Shown here in pieces: positions 7,433 to 15,426 of a stretch of DNA of 18,503 bases. Source of the DNA: UBA931 sp036825435 (lineage in GTDB: Bacteria; Pseudomonadota; Gammaproteobacteria; Burkholderiales; Casimicrobiaceae); assembly GCA_036825435.1 (NCBI GenBank), contig DAISYG010000038.1, forward strand, positions 1-18,503. The letters run 5' to 3'. Made by a program: the position numbers and the translations under genes. Position 1 is the stretch's first letter. Every line of letters starts with the position of its first letter. A model generated the notes under the pieces. It saw nothing but the letters and a program-made list of their open reading frames with translations, made no database searches and was not told the DNA's origin.

Positions 7433-8089
7433 TTACGATAAAGTTGCAGTCGCCAGCTTGACGCCGAAGCCGACAAATAATGCGCCGACCGAAGACGTTG
7501 CTCCCGCCGTCAAAAAACGGCGACGCTGGAACCAGAGCGCCAGATGCACACCGGCAAAAATCAAAATACTCAAATACAGCGCGCTGATCAGCTCCAGCAC
7601 GATACCCAGAATCAGGAACGACAACCCCGGATGCGCATACGCCGGATCAACAAACTGAATGAAAAACGAAATAAAAAACAAAATGGCTTTCGGATTCGAC
7701 AAACTGAGCAACAACGCACGACGAAACGAATGCAATTCCAGCTTGGCCTGCGTGGTCGGCCGCAAACGGCTTTCAGGAATGCGCCAGAGCTGCCAAGCAT
7801 GGCGCAGTAACCCAAAACCCACATAACACAAATACAGCGCGCCGAGAATTTTGATCACCATGAACAACATCGGTTCGGCCTTCAGCAAAGACGCCACCCC
7901 GACCACCGCCAGCAACATCAAAATCGCATCGCCGAGAAAAATCGCGCACGCTGCGCGATAACCTTCGCGCACACCGTGCTGCACCGCCGTCGTCAGCACC
8001 AACAACGAATTCGGCCCCGGCAGCAGGACGATGACCACCACCCCGATCAGGTACGTCCAAAAATCCGTAATGCCCAGGCTGCTCATCAT
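7433..8089 (-). CDS. leuE: LysE/RhtB-family amino acid exporter, LeuE-like
   Basis: This is a multi-pass inner-membrane protein that probably exports leucine or related amino acids. It matches LeuE-type members along its length: FWTYLIGVVVIVLLPGPNSLLVL (the family's PGPN signature in the first membrane segment), GYRAACAIFLGDAILM, LGALYLCYVGFGLLRHAWQLW, LSNPKAILFFISFFIQFVD and the end ALFVGFGVKLAT. I chose the start at 8089 (MMSSLGITDFWTYL) because LeuE proteins are about 212 residues and begin there; this gives 218. The frame stays open to a GTG at 8185, which would add 32 residues without clear family support. No ribosome site is strong for either start. carB follows by 18 bases. Confidence 0.85.
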   Translation of the reverse strand: MMSSLGITDFWTYLIGVVVIVLLPGPNSLLVLTTAVQHGVREGYRAACAIFLGDAILMLLAVVGVASLLKAEPMLFMVIKILGALYLCYVGFGLLRHAWQLWRIPESRLRPTTQAKLELHSFRRALLLSLSNPKAILFFISFFIQFVDPAYAHPGLSFLILGIVLELISALYLSILIFAGVHLALWFQRRRFLTAGATSSVGALFVGFGVKLATATLS

Positions 8090-8259
8090 GTCGCCCGCGT
8101 ACCCAAGCGCATATCCCACCATAATCTTGACGAAAACGATAGGCACAACATCGCGGGCAATAAAAGAGAAATCATTGAATGGCACTCAAGATGAAGATGA
8201 CGCATTACTGCATGGCTTGACGCGCAGAACGATTCCAACTCGCTCATTCCGGGCGCGAT

Positions 8260-8265
8260 ATTGTA
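8260..8265 (-). promoter_or_regulatory. Possible -10 element for leuE-carB
   Basis: The minus strand reads CTTGATACAATATCGCGCCC, containing TACAAT (5 of 6 matches) about 170 bases before the leuE start and 90 bases after the res stop. I find no good -35 hexamer at 16-18 bases. Nearby, a four-pair stem followed by five Ts (ATGT-4-ACAT, 8324-8335) might weakly terminate the defence operon. These are the only signals I see in the 267-base gap 8090-8356. Confidence 0.3.
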
Positions 8266-8356
8266 TCAAGGCTGCCGAACAAAGGCTATTGAAGAGAATG
8301 ACGGCTTGCATAAAGCTGGAAAAATGTAAAAACATGAAGCAACTCTCTCAACCCTT

Positions 8357-11113
8357 TTACCCATTACCAACGCCACACTCAAACCGCAAAAAATATTTCA
8401 GTTGCTTTTCTTCGGTAACTTCATCATGCGGAATCAGAAGATATTTCCAGGGTTTTCCGCCGGTTTCTTGCGCGTAATCTGAAGCATGCTTGCACCACAG
8501 CGCTGCCACCTCGGCTTTTGCCTTGACGATTTTGTCATCAAGGTCTTTTCGGGCTTTCGTTTCCACCATCAGGATCATGTTATCCATTTCGGCAACAAAG
8601 TCGGGAACGTATTCGGGGTCATCATCCATTCCGTCCTTGTAATACATCTGGAACTGCCCTTTCGCGGGTTTGAGCCACTTGCTGGCATCGCGTTCGAGGA
8701 TAACGGCAAAGCGTCGCTCTGTGTCCGAATCGAATTTTTGAAACGGGTACAGGCACTTTGTGAATCCGCCGAACAACATCGACTTGATGCGCTCCATGCC
8801 CTCCAAGGTTTCGCGGAAATGGCGGGGTGCTTGTCCCGCCGTGACCGTGTAATTGCAGGGTTTGAGTTCTGTGAAGCCGCGACTGACCTGCACCTCGAAC
8901 TCGGTCGCCTCTTCGAAAAAGCGCGCCATCATCTGCGAGTGGATTTCCCTGGCGATGGTCTTGCGCTGCCCGTCCAGCACATTGAGCGCATCAGCTTCGG
9001 AGAGATAGCCATTCAGGTGCTGCACCATCTGTCCCGCAAGGTCGTAGAGCAGATCGGCGTGGGTGAAGTAGTCGATGTCGTCGAAGTCCACCAGCGCGTG
9101 GACGATGTAATCCTCCGGGCGCTGCTCTTTCAGACCAATTTCAGCAGCCAGCGTGTCTTGCTCATTAGTGCGCAGGTTATGGATAACAATTTCACGTTGA
9201 CCTGGTTGCAGGTGAAGTTGACTTACGTTTAGCTTGAACGAACGAAAACCTGTCGTGACCACCCCCTTCGGCACCACAGCAATACGTGGAATATCGATGG
9301 TTTGCTGCACCACGATCTCTGTGGTCTTGGCAACCACGGCAGACAGATCAATTGCCGGTGTCGCATCGTCCGCTTCCGCCAGCAAGCTTCCCTGCATCGG
9401 CTTCAGCCGCTCGGCCACTTCCGCCAGAATCGCCGATTGCACCTCTGGCTTGAGCAGCGCGCCACTGGTCGGCACCAGATCGCGCCTGACCTCGTATTTG
9501 CCGATGACATCCATCACCACGCGCGCGGCCTGCTTCTCCGCTTCGGTGGTGAACACCGGCGTCGGCGCGGGTTTTGCCGCGCCACCCTCCGAGTCTGAGT
9601 AGGCAGCCGCCGAGTCCGGATCAACCGCCGGTGCAGCATCCGTCAACCCCAGCCGTGCCGCCGCGCCAGAGCCAACCTGCACGCTCACCTTCTTGTCGTC
9701 GGCACTGGGCGCGTCGAGGATCACCTGCTTCAGCCGGATCGGCGAATCGCCACGGTTGGCCTCGTCAATGATTTCCTGAAACTTGTCGTGGGCAACGATG
9801 TTCAGGCGATCCACCGCCGCCACGCCGGTACGTTTGCCGTAAGGCAGACGCAAACCGCGTCCAATGCTTTGCTCGATCAGCGTCCGCGCATTGGCAGCGC
9901 GCAACGGCACGATGGTGTAGAGGTTGGTCACATCCCAGCCCTCCTTGAGCATGTTGACGTGAATCACGATCTCGGTCGGCTCGTCCACGCTCTCCACGGC
10001 CAGCAGGCGCGAAATCATCTCCTCTTCTTCCGCGCCGCTGCGGCTGGAATCCACCTGAATCACCTTGCCCGCGTAACGCCCTTCGTAGAAGGCATCGGAC
10101 TCCAGCAGCGACAACAACTGAGCAGCGTGCGTGGTATCACGCGCGATGACCAGCATGAAGGGCTTGACCGCCTTCACGCCGTTCTCGCGGGCGTAGGTCA
10201 GCAGTTCCACCTTCGTGGTTTCGTGCAGGCGCACGCCATCTTCCAGCTTGGTTTTCTCCACTTCCTCCGGCGTGTGCTCGCTGGCCTTGAAATTGCGCTG
10301 GGTGACCACGGCAGGTTCCTTGACGAAACCATCCTCCATCGCCCGCGCCAGCGGGTAGTCCATCACCACGTTCCTGAACGGCACAGGCCCCTTGCCAGAC
10401 TCCACAAACGGCGTTGCCGTCAGCTCCAATCCGAATAATGGATTCAGTTCATTGATTGCCCGCATTCCCGCCTGTGCGCGGTAACGATGCGATTCATCCA
10501 TCAACAACACCAGGTCGGGCAGATTGGCCAGATAGTTGAAATAGCTGTCGCCCAACACCTCACGCATTCGCTTGATGCGTGGCTCCTTGCCACCGCGCAC
10601 TTCGGAATTGATCTTGGAGATGTTGAAAATGTTGACGCGCACTTCCGAGAAAATGTCGCCGGTTATATCGAGCCCGGATTGATCGTAATTGTCTCCGGTA
10701 ATAATCCTCGGCGCGTTGATTGCAAATTCACCGATCCCTCTGAACACATACTTCGGCGTATTCGACGTGAAGTCCGCAATCAGCTTGTTGTAGATCGTCA
10801 GATTCGGTGCCAATACGAAGAAATTATTGATGCCGTGCGCCAGATGCAGATACGCAATGAACGCGCCCATCAGCCGCGTCTTGCCCACACCCGTGGCCAG
10901 CGCGAAACACAGCGAGGGAAACTCGCGCTCGAAATCCTCCAGGGTGGCGAACTCGGCTTTCAGCGTTGCCAACACCGCTTCGACATCCGCGCCGTGTTTC
11001 AACATTTCGGGCGCGGCATCAAGCGCCTGAACCAGACGCGCCAGCGATTCCGCCTGTGGCGAACGTAGCGATAAACGGTTAGTCACTTGCTGTTGCGTGC
11101 GAACCTGATTCAT
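8357..11113 (-). CDS. res: Type III restriction enzyme Res subunit (SF2 helicase plus PD-ExK nuclease)
   Basis: Res is the ATP-dependent translocating and cutting subunit of a type III restriction-modification system; it acts in a complex with Mod on unmethylated foreign DNA. Helicase motifs are clear: Walker A ATGVGKTR (73-80), Walker B variant DESH (206-209), LTATPF (231-236) and EQSIGRGLRLP (414-424). The C-terminal nuclease shows Pro837-Asp838, then Glu851-Thr-Lys853, a PD-ExK site in a stretch predicted to be beta-strand. The 918 residues are typical. The start overlaps the rhuM stop by ATGA. Unlike classic two-gene type III systems, res here does not follow mod directly; rhuM lies between. 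All catalytic motifs look intact. Confidence 0.93.
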   Translation of the reverse strand: MNQVRTQQQVTNRLSLRSPQAESLARLVQALDAAPEMLKHGADVEAVLATLKAEFATLEDFEREFPSLCFALATGVGKTRLMGAFIAYLHLAHGINNFFVLAPNLTIYNKLIADFTSNTPKYVFRGIGEFAINAPRIITGDNYDQSGLDITGDIFSEVRVNIFNISKINSEVRGGKEPRIKRMREVLGDSYFNYLANLPDLVLLMDESHRYRAQAGMRAINELNPLFGLELTATPFVESGKGPVPFRNVVMDYPLARAMEDGFVKEPAVVTQRNFKASEHTPEEVEKTKLEDGVRLHETTKVELLTYARENGVKAVKPFMLVIARDTTHAAQLLSLLESDAFYEGRYAGKVIQVDSSRSGAEEEEMISRLLAVESVDEPTEIVIHVNMLKEGWDVTNLYTIVPLRAANARTLIEQSIGRGLRLPYGKRTGVAAVDRLNIVAHDKFQEIIDEANRGDSPIRLKQVILDAPSADDKKVSVQVGSGAAARLGLTDAAPAVDPDSAAAYSDSEGGAAKPAPTPVFTTEAEKQAARVVMDVIGKYEVRRDLVPTSGALLKPEVQSAILAEVAERLKPMQGSLLAEADDATPAIDLSAVVAKTTEIVVQQTIDIPRIAVVPKGVVTTGFRSFKLNVSQLHLQPGQREIVIHNLRTNEQDTLAAEIGLKEQRPEDYIVHALVDFDDIDYFTHADLLYDLAGQMVQHLNGYLSEADALNVLDGQRKTIAREIHSQMMARFFEEATEFEVQVSRGFTELKPCNYTVTAGQAPRHFRETLEGMERIKSMLFGGFTKCLYPFQKFDSDTERRFAVILERDASKWLKPAKGQFQMYYKDGMDDDPEYVPDFVAEMDNMILMVETKARKDLDDKIVKAKAEVAALWCKHASDYAQETGGKPWKYLLIPHDEVTEEKQLKYFLRFECGVGNG

Positions 11114-12186
11114 ACGCCACCCTCCTTTTTCTGATCGCCTTCATCACGTGGGCGTACCTCTTCAAGCTGCTTCAACATGCGGTCAAAATCGCTTTCAAAC
11201 AACCGATCCTGCACGATGCGGTATTTCTCGAACTCGGTTTCGGCGTGCGTTTTGGCCAGCTCGGCACTCACCTTACCCGCGTCCTGCAAAATTTCCCGAT
11301 CCCAGAGTTTCAGAAAACCGCCGAGTCGTTCTTCCCAATCCGTCATTGTCATCGGAATGCGGCGCATGGCTTGCAACTCCGCCATGTCGAGATACGCAGA
11401 AACAATCCGCTCCATCTGTGCCAATTCATATTCCGACAGATAGTTTTTGGCAATAGAGACATCGTATTTATGGATCTTCCCCTTCGGCGCGCCATCCCAA
11501 TTGGTCAAGCCCATATTCTCTTTTTGATGATCGGCACGATCCACAATCACTTCGGCTGCCGTTTGTCCATGAATGGCGTAATGCAACTTGTTTTGCACGG
11601 CGGCAAAAAAACGCTGCGTCGCAGCAGCCGAAGGATCGTAATCCAGCGCCGTAGCATAGATATCCGTGATTTTCTGGTAGAACTTGCGTTCGGAAAGCCG
11701 GATTTCCCGGATTTTTTCCAGTTGTCGCTCGAAAAACTCTTTCGTCAGCACGCTACCGCCCGCCTTAAGGCGCTCCACATCCATCACCCAACCCTGAATC
11801 GTGTAATCCTTGACGATCTGATTGGCCCATTTGCGGAACTGCACCGCGCGCTCGTTTTCAATTTTGAAACCGACAGCAATGATGGCTTGCAGGTTGTAGT
11901 GTTCCACTTCACGTTGAACGGTTCTTTTACCCTCGGGTTGAACTATTAAGTATTTCTTAACAGTTGCTTCGCGCATCAACTCCTTGTCATCGAAAATACG
12001 CTTGAGATGTTGATTGATGGCGGAAACCGTCACGTCGTAAAGCGTTGCCATCATCTTCTGCGTCAGCCAGATATTTTCGTCTTCATAACGCATTTCCACC
12101 GACTGCGGTTGTTCACCTGTAGCCGCGACAAAGGTGAGATATTCAGCCGCCGACGAACGAACAGAAATTTCTTTCTTCCGGCTCAT
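11110..12186 (-). CDS. rhuM: RhuM-family protein in a type III R-M operon
   Basis: The sequence fits the RhuM family, named for a Salmonella pathogenicity-island gene but widespread in restriction and defence loci and of unproven biochemical function. It has an N-terminal segment with a helix-turn-helix look (IWLTQKMMATLYDVTVSAIN, about 39-58), the KYLIVQ / EHYNLQAIIAVGFKI block (78-110), RAVQFRKWANQIVKDYTIQG (113-132), and a helical C-terminal half with DRADHQKENMGLTNW and the NYLSEYELAQMERIVSAYLD helix. The 358 residues are normal. It is joined by ATGA overlaps to mod upstream and res downstream, so it is made in step with them. I infer a role as DNA-binding accessory or regulator of the R-M enzyme; this is not demonstrated. 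Confidence 0.88.
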   Translation of the reverse strand: MSRKKEISVRSSAAEYLTFVAATGEQPQSVEMRYEDENIWLTQKMMATLYDVTVSAINQHLKRIFDDKELMREATVKKYLIVQPEGKRTVQREVEHYNLQAIIAVGFKIENERAVQFRKWANQIVKDYTIQGWVMDVERLKAGGSVLTKEFFERQLEKIREIRLSERKFYQKITDIYATALDYDPSAAATQRFFAAVQNKLHYAIHGQTAAEVIVDRADHQKENMGLTNWDGAPKGKIHKYDVSIAKNYLSEYELAQMERIVSAYLDMAELQAMRRIPMTMTDWEERLGGFLKLWDREILQDAGKVSAELAKTHAETEFEKYRIVQDRLFESDFDRMLKQLEEVRPRDEGDQKKEGGV

Positions 12187-13886
12187 GACGCATCCCCCTT
12201 CCCCTCATCGCCACCGCCAAACAAATCCGCCGTTTGTGTATCCGCCTTGGACTTTCTCCCCTCTCCCCCTCGCGGGAGAGGGGCCGGGGGAGAGGGCTCC
12301 GCCATCGGTAAATTGGCCACATTCAAGCTGTAATCGTCATGGCCCCATTCGCAACGCGCCAGCACCATCTTCGGGATCTTCTTCAGCGTCAGATTCGGCC
12401 AACGTTCCACCGCCTTGCCCGCTGTTACGCCATGAAAAGCTGAGCAACACACCAACAAACTGCGCTGCCCACCCACTTCATCGGACAATGCCTGCAACTG
12501 CGCAGAAGAAAGATTTTGCGTGGTCACGTAAATGAAATCGCGCTCGCTCGAAAACCCGTGCTGCCACCAGAACGTTTCCGACGGCGCGTAAGTAAACCCT
12601 TCCAGCTTGCACAGCGCCTCGGTCAATTGCGCGGCGTTGTATTCGGGGTTGATGATCGGATTACCCCAACGGTCATTGACAATCAGCGACGACGCCAGCC
12701 GGTAATAACGAAAACCGCCGCCGCCCTGCCAGTTCACCGCTTTCGTGATCCCGCCGGGGTCTTCGCCGTCGATGACTTTTTTCAGTCGCGGAATGATGTG
12801 CGTGTGACAATGCTCGCCCAGCTCCACCATGATCCAGCGCCGACCCATCTTGTGCGCGACCGCGCCGGTGGTGCCGGAACCGGCAAAGGAGTCGAGGACG
12901 AGGTCGCCGGGGTTGGTGGCGATATGAATAACTCTAAATAAAAGACGTTCTGGTTTTGGGGTTCCAAATGAATTATCGACCCCGAAGAGAATTTGACTCT
13001 CTCTTTTTGCTTCATCCGTGTGGCCCGCTTCTTCGTGGGGCCACCACGTCCATGGAACAATACCTTCAATGTCCTTCAAAAATTGCTTTCTTGAAGGAAC
13101 TGCATTCCCGTCCTTCCCGAAATAAATAAGATCGTTCTTAACTAACTCTAAATACTTGGATTCAATGACCTTCCAACATGAACCCACCGGAGGCTTATGC
13201 TGTTTCCCGTTAGGAGCAGTAATTGTATACATCTGATTTGGGCGATAACCTTGAGCAGCGAGGGAGACACCGCGCCACGCGCCCTTGGGATCCGAATTAG
13301 GATTTTTATAAACCTGCCGCTGCTTCTCTTCTAAAGGCAGCTTATTAAACACTGTTCGTAGACGAGATGCATTTTTTGCGTAAATCAAAACATGATCGTG
13401 GGCACTACCAATGATGACCCTATTTTCCCGCGAATAGCGTTTCTGCCATACAACGTTCCCAACAAAACCTGAACGTCCAAACACCTCATCGCACAACACT
13501 TTCAAATAATGCGCTTCGTTGTCATCAATCGTGATCCACAGCGATCCATCCTCCGCCATCAACCGCCGGATAATCTCCAACCGGTCGCGCATCAACCCAA
13601 GCCAGATCGAATGCTCCAACCCGTCATCGTAATGCGCGAACGCGCTGCCTGTGTTGTACGGCGGGTCGATGAACACACATTTCACCTTGCCGCTAAACTC
13701 CTGCTCCAGCGCCTTCAACGCCAGCAAGTTGTCTCCGAAGATCAAACGATTATCGAAAATATCCTTCTCGCTAACCCGCGCCTTGGCGTGATACGACCTC
13801 TCCGTATCCTCCAGCAAAATGCGCGGCTCTAACTTCGGCCGCTTCTCCTTGCCAATCCAGGTGAGTTCGAGTTTTTGTTTGCTCAT
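12183..13886 (-). CDS. mod: Type III DNA N6-adenine methyltransferase (Mod), beta class
   Basis: Mod methylates an adenine in its recognition sequence using S-adenosylmethionine, and gives the Mod-Res complex its specificity. Motif order is that of the beta class: catalytic DPPY (74-77, in VFIDPPYNTG) comes first, followed by the target-recognition region (about 150-300), then the cofactor loop FAGSG (334-338, in LVLDSFAGSGTTGAVAHKMG). GDNLLALKAL (51-60) precedes the catalytic motif as usual. The recognition region is AT-richer (41% G+C in 13081-13200) than the catalytic part (57.5% in 13561-13680, by hand count). Residues 531-545 come from a translated REP-like palindrome, after which a short tail (KADTQTADLFGG) finishes the protein. 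ATGA overlaps join it to kwaB upstream and rhuM downstream. Confidence 0.93.
   Translation of the reverse strand: MSKQKLELTWIGKEKRPKLEPRILLEDTERSYHAKARVSEKDIFDNRLIFGDNLLALKALEQEFSGKVKCVFIDPPYNTGSAFAHYDDGLEHSIWLGLMRDRLEIIRRLMAEDGSLWITIDDNEAHYLKVLCDEVFGRSGFVGNVVWQKRYSRENRVIIGSAHDHVLIYAKNASRLRTVFNKLPLEEKQRQVYKNPNSDPKGAWRGVSLAAQGYRPNQMYTITAPNGKQHKPPVGSCWKVIESKYLELVKNDLIYFGKDGNAVPSRKQFLKDIEGIVPWTWWPHEEAGHTDEAKRESQILFGVDNSFGTPKPERLLFRVIHIATNPGDLVLDSFAGSGTTGAVAHKMGRRWIMVELGEHCHTHIIPRLKKVIDGEDPGGITKAVNWQGGGGFRYYRLASSLIVNDRWGNPIINPEYNAAQLTEALCKLEGFTYAPSETFWWQHGFSSERDFIYVTTQNLSSAQLQALSDEVGGQRSLLVCCSAFHGVTAGKAVERWPNLTLKKIPKMVLARCEWGHDDYSLNVANLPMAEPSPPAPLPRGGEGRKSKADTQTADLFGGGDEGKGDAS
12258..12296. repeat. 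REP-like palindromic element inside the 3' end of mod
   Basis: CCCCTCTCCC (12258-12267) and GGGAGAGGGG (12274-12283) form a perfect ten-pair hairpin with a six-base loop. A third arm, GGGGAGAGGG (12287-12296), can pair with the same C-rich strand (12259-12268). This C/G-rich GAGAGGG motif with a CCGG junction is familiar as a dispersed intergenic repeat in many proteobacterial genomes. Here it is inside a gene, in frame, and is translated as PSPPAPLPRGGEG. It is the only copy I see in the window. Confidence 0.75.
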
Positions 13887-14839
13887 TTCGTTGATGCCTT
13901 TTTCGGAACTAACGCCTTGGCTGCTGAATCGAATAGTTCGTCATTGATGGGCGAACGCAAACGGTCGTTGTTGAGCAACTTCAATAAAAGTTCAACCGTT
14001 TCTTTCTCAACAACGATTTTTCCATTAACGATTTTCAACTCCCATTTTTCTTTCTTGCTGACGGCGATCAATTTCTTTAAATAATTCTGCTGCTTGTAGT
14101 AGCCTGATTTACGAATAGATGACAACTTACGCAGATGATGAAGATTTGAACCAACAAATTCTCTGATGATCTCAACTCCATCAAAGATAGCCAATTTTTT
14201 GAAAGCCGATAGAACCTCCTCCCCGTTCGCCTTCATGCCCTCTCGGAAGTTCATCGCTGTCTCAAATTGTCGTTTGTCCGCAATAAAGGTTGTTCCCTCA
14301 TAAACAAAAAAGTCGTAACGCGGATAGATCATGAATACCTCTTGGTCATCCAGATCAACCAATTTGTGATTTTGAAAGAATACTGCATTCTTGGATTTAA
14401 CCTTTTGTGGTTGTGTATCAGTATTTATTTTTCGCCAACCGTATAACTTTTTTCCATCCTTCTCAAATAAGATAATGTAGGCCCACGACTTGAGCAGCTC
14501 ATCGTAGTCGACGGCATGCGGGTTGTTGAATCCACCCGCAATTGCAGCTTCAACTTTGACGAAATCTGTCGAGTTTGTTGAAATGGTAAACAAGGAATCA
14601 TCACCATCCGTGTTGTTGTAATCATATTCGGTAAGATGAAAGTCCTTTCCCTGTAGCTGTTGCTTTAAGTATCGCTTGAACCGTGCTTCAAGTTTGCGAT
14701 CCATATCAACGCGTAATACAGAGTAAGAAGCGTTTTTCTTCGCGGCTATCTTTTTTTTGACTAACCAAAAGCTGGCGTCCCACTTGTTGAAGTCTTCTGC
14801 CTTGATTTGCTTTAGTTGTTTCTTGGCCTTAGCGTTCAT
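13883..14839 (-). CDS. kwaB: Kiwa defence protein KwaB (DUF4868)
   Basis: The sequence has the layout and motifs I associate with DUF4868 proteins, the family of KwaB. These include the central YDFFVYEGTTFIADKRQFET block (175-194), followed by MNFREGMKANGEEVL, and a C-terminal block around 285-310 (LLKLLNNDRLRSPINDELFD). The preceding part contains YIILFEKDGKKLYGWRKIN. The 318 residues match the usual size of about 315. Kiwa is a two-gene anti-phage system; KwaB is the soluble, DNA-associated partner of membrane-bound KwaA. The gene is AT-rich: 36% G+C in 14041-14160 by hand count, against more than 60% in sampled parts of the helicase and res genes. It overlaps kwaA upstream and mod downstream by ATGA, an unusual position inside an R-M operon. 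Confidence 0.85.
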   Translation of the reverse strand: MNAKAKKQLKQIKAEDFNKWDASFWLVKKKIAAKKNASYSVLRVDMDRKLEARFKRYLKQQLQGKDFHLTEYDYNNTDGDDSLFTISTNSTDFVKVEAAIAGGFNNPHAVDYDELLKSWAYIILFEKDGKKLYGWRKINTDTQPQKVKSKNAVFFQNHKLVDLDDQEVFMIYPRYDFFVYEGTTFIADKRQFETAMNFREGMKANGEEVLSAFKKLAIFDGVEIIREFVGSNLHHLRKLSSIRKSGYYKQQNYLKKLIAVSKKEKWELKIVNGKIVVEKETVELLLKLLNNDRLRSPINDELFDSAAKALVPKKASTK

Positions 14840-15426
14840 GATTGCCCTTCATATTCATCAGTTGTAGGTCGTGCATTGATGTAAAGGTAATGGGAAAGTC
14901 GCTCCAGCCTGAGCTTATCCCCAACATCTATTGGAGTTCGAGTAACAACCATCGCTTGGTATTCTTTACTATCGCGCTTGAACGTGCAGTCAATGAGTAG
15001 GTAGCCTGCGATGGCCAGGATTGGATTGATGAATACTGTTTGTGTCCGATATGCCACGATAAATAACACTGCAAAAAATACTGCCAAGCTGACAATGATC
15101 TGCCACTCCGAGAAGTCAACCCGAATGAAGGACAGCATGTACGGAATTGTGTAGCCGAACATATCGCCGGATCTATTCGATACCTTGGTTACAATCACAG
15201 GCAACCCCGCACTTACATTTCTGGCGGTAAAAAGCGTGATGACCGTGCTGACAACTGCGATGAACAAGAGAGCTCCGCTGAATATCGGCGACCTCAGCAA
15301 AAAATGTTGGTTTAAATCAACATCTTTCACGATAAAAATAAACATTAATGGCGAATAGGCACTCAAAAACAGCATTAAAAAAACCCAGAAACGCAATCGT
15401 AAAGATGGATCATTCTTGCATTTCAT
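14836..15426 (-). CDS. kwaA: Kiwa defence protein KwaA, membrane component
   Basis: This is a 196-residue membrane protein directly preceding a DUF4868 gene, which is the Kiwa arrangement. Hydrophobic segments lie at about 12-33 (FWVFLMLFLSAYSPLMFIFIV), 47-67, 108-127 (IIVSLAVFFAVLFIVAY region) and 131-148, with a weaker one at 90-103. A soluble C-terminal tail of about 48 residues follows. KwaA is reported as the membrane-embedded, infection-sensing component of Kiwa. I chose the second ATG (15426) over one at 15438 because it makes a precise ATGA overlap with the helicase stop, the same junction as at the other four gene boundaries of the operon. The sequence itself is poorly conserved, so the call rests on size, topology and its kwaB neighbour. 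Confidence 0.78.
   Translation of the reverse strand: MKCKNDPSLRLRFWVFLMLFLSAYSPLMFIFIVKDVDLNQHFLLRSPIFSGALLFIAVVSTVITLFTARNVSAGLPVIVTKVSNRSGDMFGYTIPYMLSFIRVDFSEWQIIVSLAVFFAVLFIVAYRTQTVFINPILAIAGYLLIDCTFKRDSKEYQAMVVTRTPIDVGDKLRLERLSHYLYINARPTTDEYEGQS

Noticed and set aside
8086..8185. GTG start at 8185 for the leuE-like gene
   Set aside because: It adds 32 residues with no match to the family opening and has no good ribosome site; the MMSSLG start fits LeuE length better.
8486..9232. Plus-strand open frame of 248 codons opposite res
   Set aside because: It lies entirely within the coding region of the well-supported res gene and has no family features of its own.
12183..13886. Phase-variable simple repeat tract in mod
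   Set aside because: Many type III mod genes carry such tracts, but I see no tandem short repeat here; the only repeat is the REP-like hairpin.
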